From positions 100,939,001-101,003,000 of the forward strand of contig NC_091117.1 of NCBI RefSeq assembly GCF_040183065.1: a stretch of DNA of 64,000 bases. Reading direction: 5' to 3'. A program made the translations under genes and the position numbers. Below, in pieces: positions 61,780-64,000 of the stretch (the stretch's first letter is position 1; every line of letters starts with the position of its first letter). The stretch comes from Periplaneta americana. Taxonomy: Eukaryota; Arthropoda; Insecta; Blattodea; Blattidae. The notes beneath the pieces are model-generated. The model saw only the letters and a program-made list of their open reading frames with translations. It was not told the origin of the DNA and made no database searches.

Positions 61780-63195
61780 AATTCGGATTTAAATAAGAGG
61801 CTATTTTATTTTGTCTCTGATTTCAAAAAGAAGTGGCAGGAGTCCAGCGGAAAAGAGTAAATATTTCTTCAAAGTAATAGAAATTGTCTGAAAACTTCAA
61901 TTAGATTCCTGAACTACTCAACTACTGAAAGAAAGAAAATTGGTCGACCACAAAAAATTTCGAAGTTATTAATGAAAGATTCAAACGTCAGAAAACTAGA
62001 AATATGCTGCTTCAACATTCTTTTGGGGAGATTTCGTATGCTGCTCAAATGAATCTTCGTTCTGTTGGTCATTTGGAAGCTTCCAAAGTCGTTAAAGATG
62101 TTATGATGATTTCATCAAAACGAGCTTCAAAATATGAAACTGCATACAAGCAGGTAAATAGTCAAAGGACCCGAAAACTCCCAGCAGCCGAAGCATTATC
62201 AATGTTTATTTAGGCTAATCTTACAAGAGAACAGTAAAACATAATTGGGAAAAAAGGTTTGTCTCGATTTCCTTCTTACAAAAGAATTCAGTCTGCCAAA
62301 AAAGAGTGTTATCCCGAAAAAGAAGCAATTATTATTGTCACTGAAACTTCTTCTGAAGTAAAACTACAAGTCCTGTTGGATCATCAGATTCACGAATTGT
62401 ACAAACTCAAAAAGATGTTTTAATGAATCAAGGCAAATGCCAGGTAATCTAGGCAAATGCCAGGTAATTTAGGCAAATGCCGGGTAATCTTTTGGCAAAT
62501 CCTCGGACCTCACCTCATCTCACTACATCTCGCCAAAATATTGTAAAAAATTGCAGAAAATTGTAAAAATTGTAGAAAATTACTAAATTGTAAAACTGTA
62601 AAAATTGTAAAATATTGCAAAAATTTGTAAAAATTTTAATTGTAATATTGTAAAATTTTGACTTGTTCCACATCTTAAAGCTTCATTGCTCATGTAAGAT
62701 CTATGGAATATAATAAATGAAGGATTAGAAAGGATGGGGAAAATGTATTTGGTTAGTAAATGTGGATCTGATGTATCTAATCAATCAGTGTACAAGCAGA
62801 GATTATGACGAACCCCGAAGAAACTAATGCAAATATATTCATTTCATCTCAAGTGCCTTTGCGACTCACTGTAGATAAATCTGGGACGAATGAGGAAATT
62901 TTAATTTGGTAAAATAGAAGGTGTTCATTGACGAGATTCTGTAGACCCATCAGATTTCAGTTTCAGCAAAGAAGCACAAGAGGCCAGTAATAAAGTGTTC
63001 AAAAGATACAGAGAACGTTTCACGAGAAAAATTTCTCGAGAGAAGACTAATTAAGATGTGCCTAATAGGCTATTGATTGCATTTGATTTGTACATTTCAA
63101 GCATGGAAGAATTGCACATTACTAGAAAGTCATATTTTGATAAAAAAGTGTTAGATATGGTACTGCCACTAAACATTAACTATAGTTCCGAAAAT
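61780..63195 (+). pseudogene. RAG1/Transib-like transposase, internally deleted and decayed
   Basis: Plus-strand fragments in order: SDFKKKWQESSGKE (near 61820); EISYAAQMNLRSVGHLEASK and ASKYETAYKQVNSQRTRKLP (62025-62175); FPSYKRIQSAKKECYPEKEA and LQVLLDHQIHELYKL (62270-62415); SKCGSDVSNQSVYKQ (62755-62800); ILIW and RFCRPIRFQF (about 62905-62965); and SKEAQEASNKVFKRYRERFT from 62965, running to TAA near 63197. I align the last block with the RAG1 segment NESGNKLFRRFRK that holds E962, and CGSD (Asp codon 62770-62772) with the RAG1 D600 block. The stretch with the second Asp is missing. This identification is from memory. Confidence 0.6.
62425..62520 (+). repeat. Short tandem repeats inside the RAG1-like relic
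   Basis: Three copies of AGGCAAATGCCAGGTAATCT-like units (about 20 bases), then a TCGGACCTCACCTCATCTC segment. An AT-rich low-complexity stretch of TTGTAAAAA repeats follows to about 62660. It is foreign to the transposase frame and probably another repeat. Confidence 0.6.
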
Positions 63196-63488
63196 TAATC
63201 AAGCAATGGTAATTTCAGATTCCACATGTAATCTTTGTTATTCCCTATTTTTGCATGTTTAAATGTATACCTATATGTTTAGTCCATTGTAATCGTTATT
63301 CTTAATTATTTTGTATAATTTAAATCCAGTAAGTTATAATTTTATTTTAAGATTTTTATAACTGTAATATTTTGCCAATAAATTTATCAGAAACTTGACT
63401 ATTGATAGGTAATAAATGTTATGATTATTATTGTTATCATTATTATTTTGTTATACATATATATTTTTGCCCATTATCTTACCTAAAA

Positions 63489-63655
63489 AGCGCTGGCCTT
63501 CTATGCCCAAGGTTGCAGGTTCGATCCCGGCCAGGTCGATGGCATTTAAGTGTGCTTAAATGCGACAAGCTCATGTCAGTAGATTTACTGGCATGTAAAA
63601 GAACTCCTGCGGGACAAAATTCCGGCACATCCGGCGACGTCGTTAAATGAAACGT
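63489..63655 (+). repeat. tRNA-derived SINE, family B, copy 2
   Basis: A complete B box GGTTCGATCCC at 63518-63528 precedes a body identical in order to the 29.2 kb copy (CTCATGTCAGTAGATTTACT, then GGACAAAATTCCGGCACA). The 5' end is truncated within the A box region. Confidence 0.8.
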
Positions 63656-63659
63656 AACA

Positions 63660-64000
63660 TTTCTTACCTAAAATCGACTAAAATAATTTTTGCCAACTTT
63701 ACCCCCTCTTGGCCCCACTGTGCTGTGGTGCAAAGGGAAAGAGGAAAGGTCTTATCTGTGCCATTCAGTTGACAATTCGATTCGAAATGGCAGCACTAAA
63801 TAACGAATATTTGTTCCATGTCAGGGCTAACTTTCTTGCTGGCAAATATGTTATTGAAAAGAGCGCGAGCATAAGGAAAACAGTGCGGTACCTGACATCA
63901 TATATTATATGCATGTAATTGTGCTATGTTGATGAAAAACAATAAATTATGAATAAAATAAATACTCCAATATAAAATACACTTTCTTAATCATATGAAG
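63660..64000. other. Window end, no gene assigned
   Basis: A short open frame from the ATG at 63787 (MAALNNEYLFHVRANFLAGK) runs for 43 codons. It has no recognised motif and could be an exon or chance. Confidence 0.3.

Overview
This is eukaryotic, insect-like DNA. It is AT-rich and gene-poor, full of decayed transposable elements, and has tRNA-derived SINEs, long microsatellites and splice-like signals. The two main SINE families and the mix of Tc1/mariner, pogo/Tigger, hAT, Helitron and LINE relics look to me like a blattodean (cockroach or termite) genome such as Periplaneta. That species guess is from memory of similar sequence, not a search. There is no operon, CRISPR or phage organisation.

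Layout. 0-14 kb: a Tc1-type transposase relic (minus strand), several MITEs, LINE 3' fragments, a pogo/Tigger tail, a hAT relic and a second Tc1-type element with both terminal repeats. 14.2-21.85 kb: a nearly full-length two-ORF non-LTR retrotransposon (coiled-coil/zinc-knuckle ORF1; endonuclease-RT-RNase H ORF2) sitting inside a (CA)n microsatellite, with about 33 CA units on its 5' side and 889 perfect units directly after its poly-A tail. 23.5-27.5 kb: the only convincing host gene, a 1302-codon open reading frame in one exon behind a good 3' splice site, encoding a basic, Ser/Lys-rich, repeat-bearing protein of unknown function with a C-terminal coiled coil. 28-39 kb: compound triplet repeats, SINEs, a fold-back element, pogo and mariner relics and an LTR-like sequence. 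43.9-51 kb: a Helitron relic split by a 215-bp MITE, then a gag-protease-only LTR retrotransposon whose 5' LTR holds a 992-bp hAT-type element. 51.3-54 kb: a Kolobok-like DNA transposon with TTAA target duplication and a transposase broken by one in-frame stop. 54-64 kb: SINEs, hAT and pogo relics, tRNA-Tyr-like repeats and an internally deleted RAG1/Transib-like transposase relic.

Apart from the host gene, the window is a nest of mobile DNA. Several insertions can be dated relative to each other because the empty site is readable: the MITE is younger than the Helitron, and the hAT element is younger than the LTR element. The most notable items are the CA-repeat-targeted LINE, the almost intact Kolobok-like element, the RAG1-like relic and the orphan 1302-residue protein.
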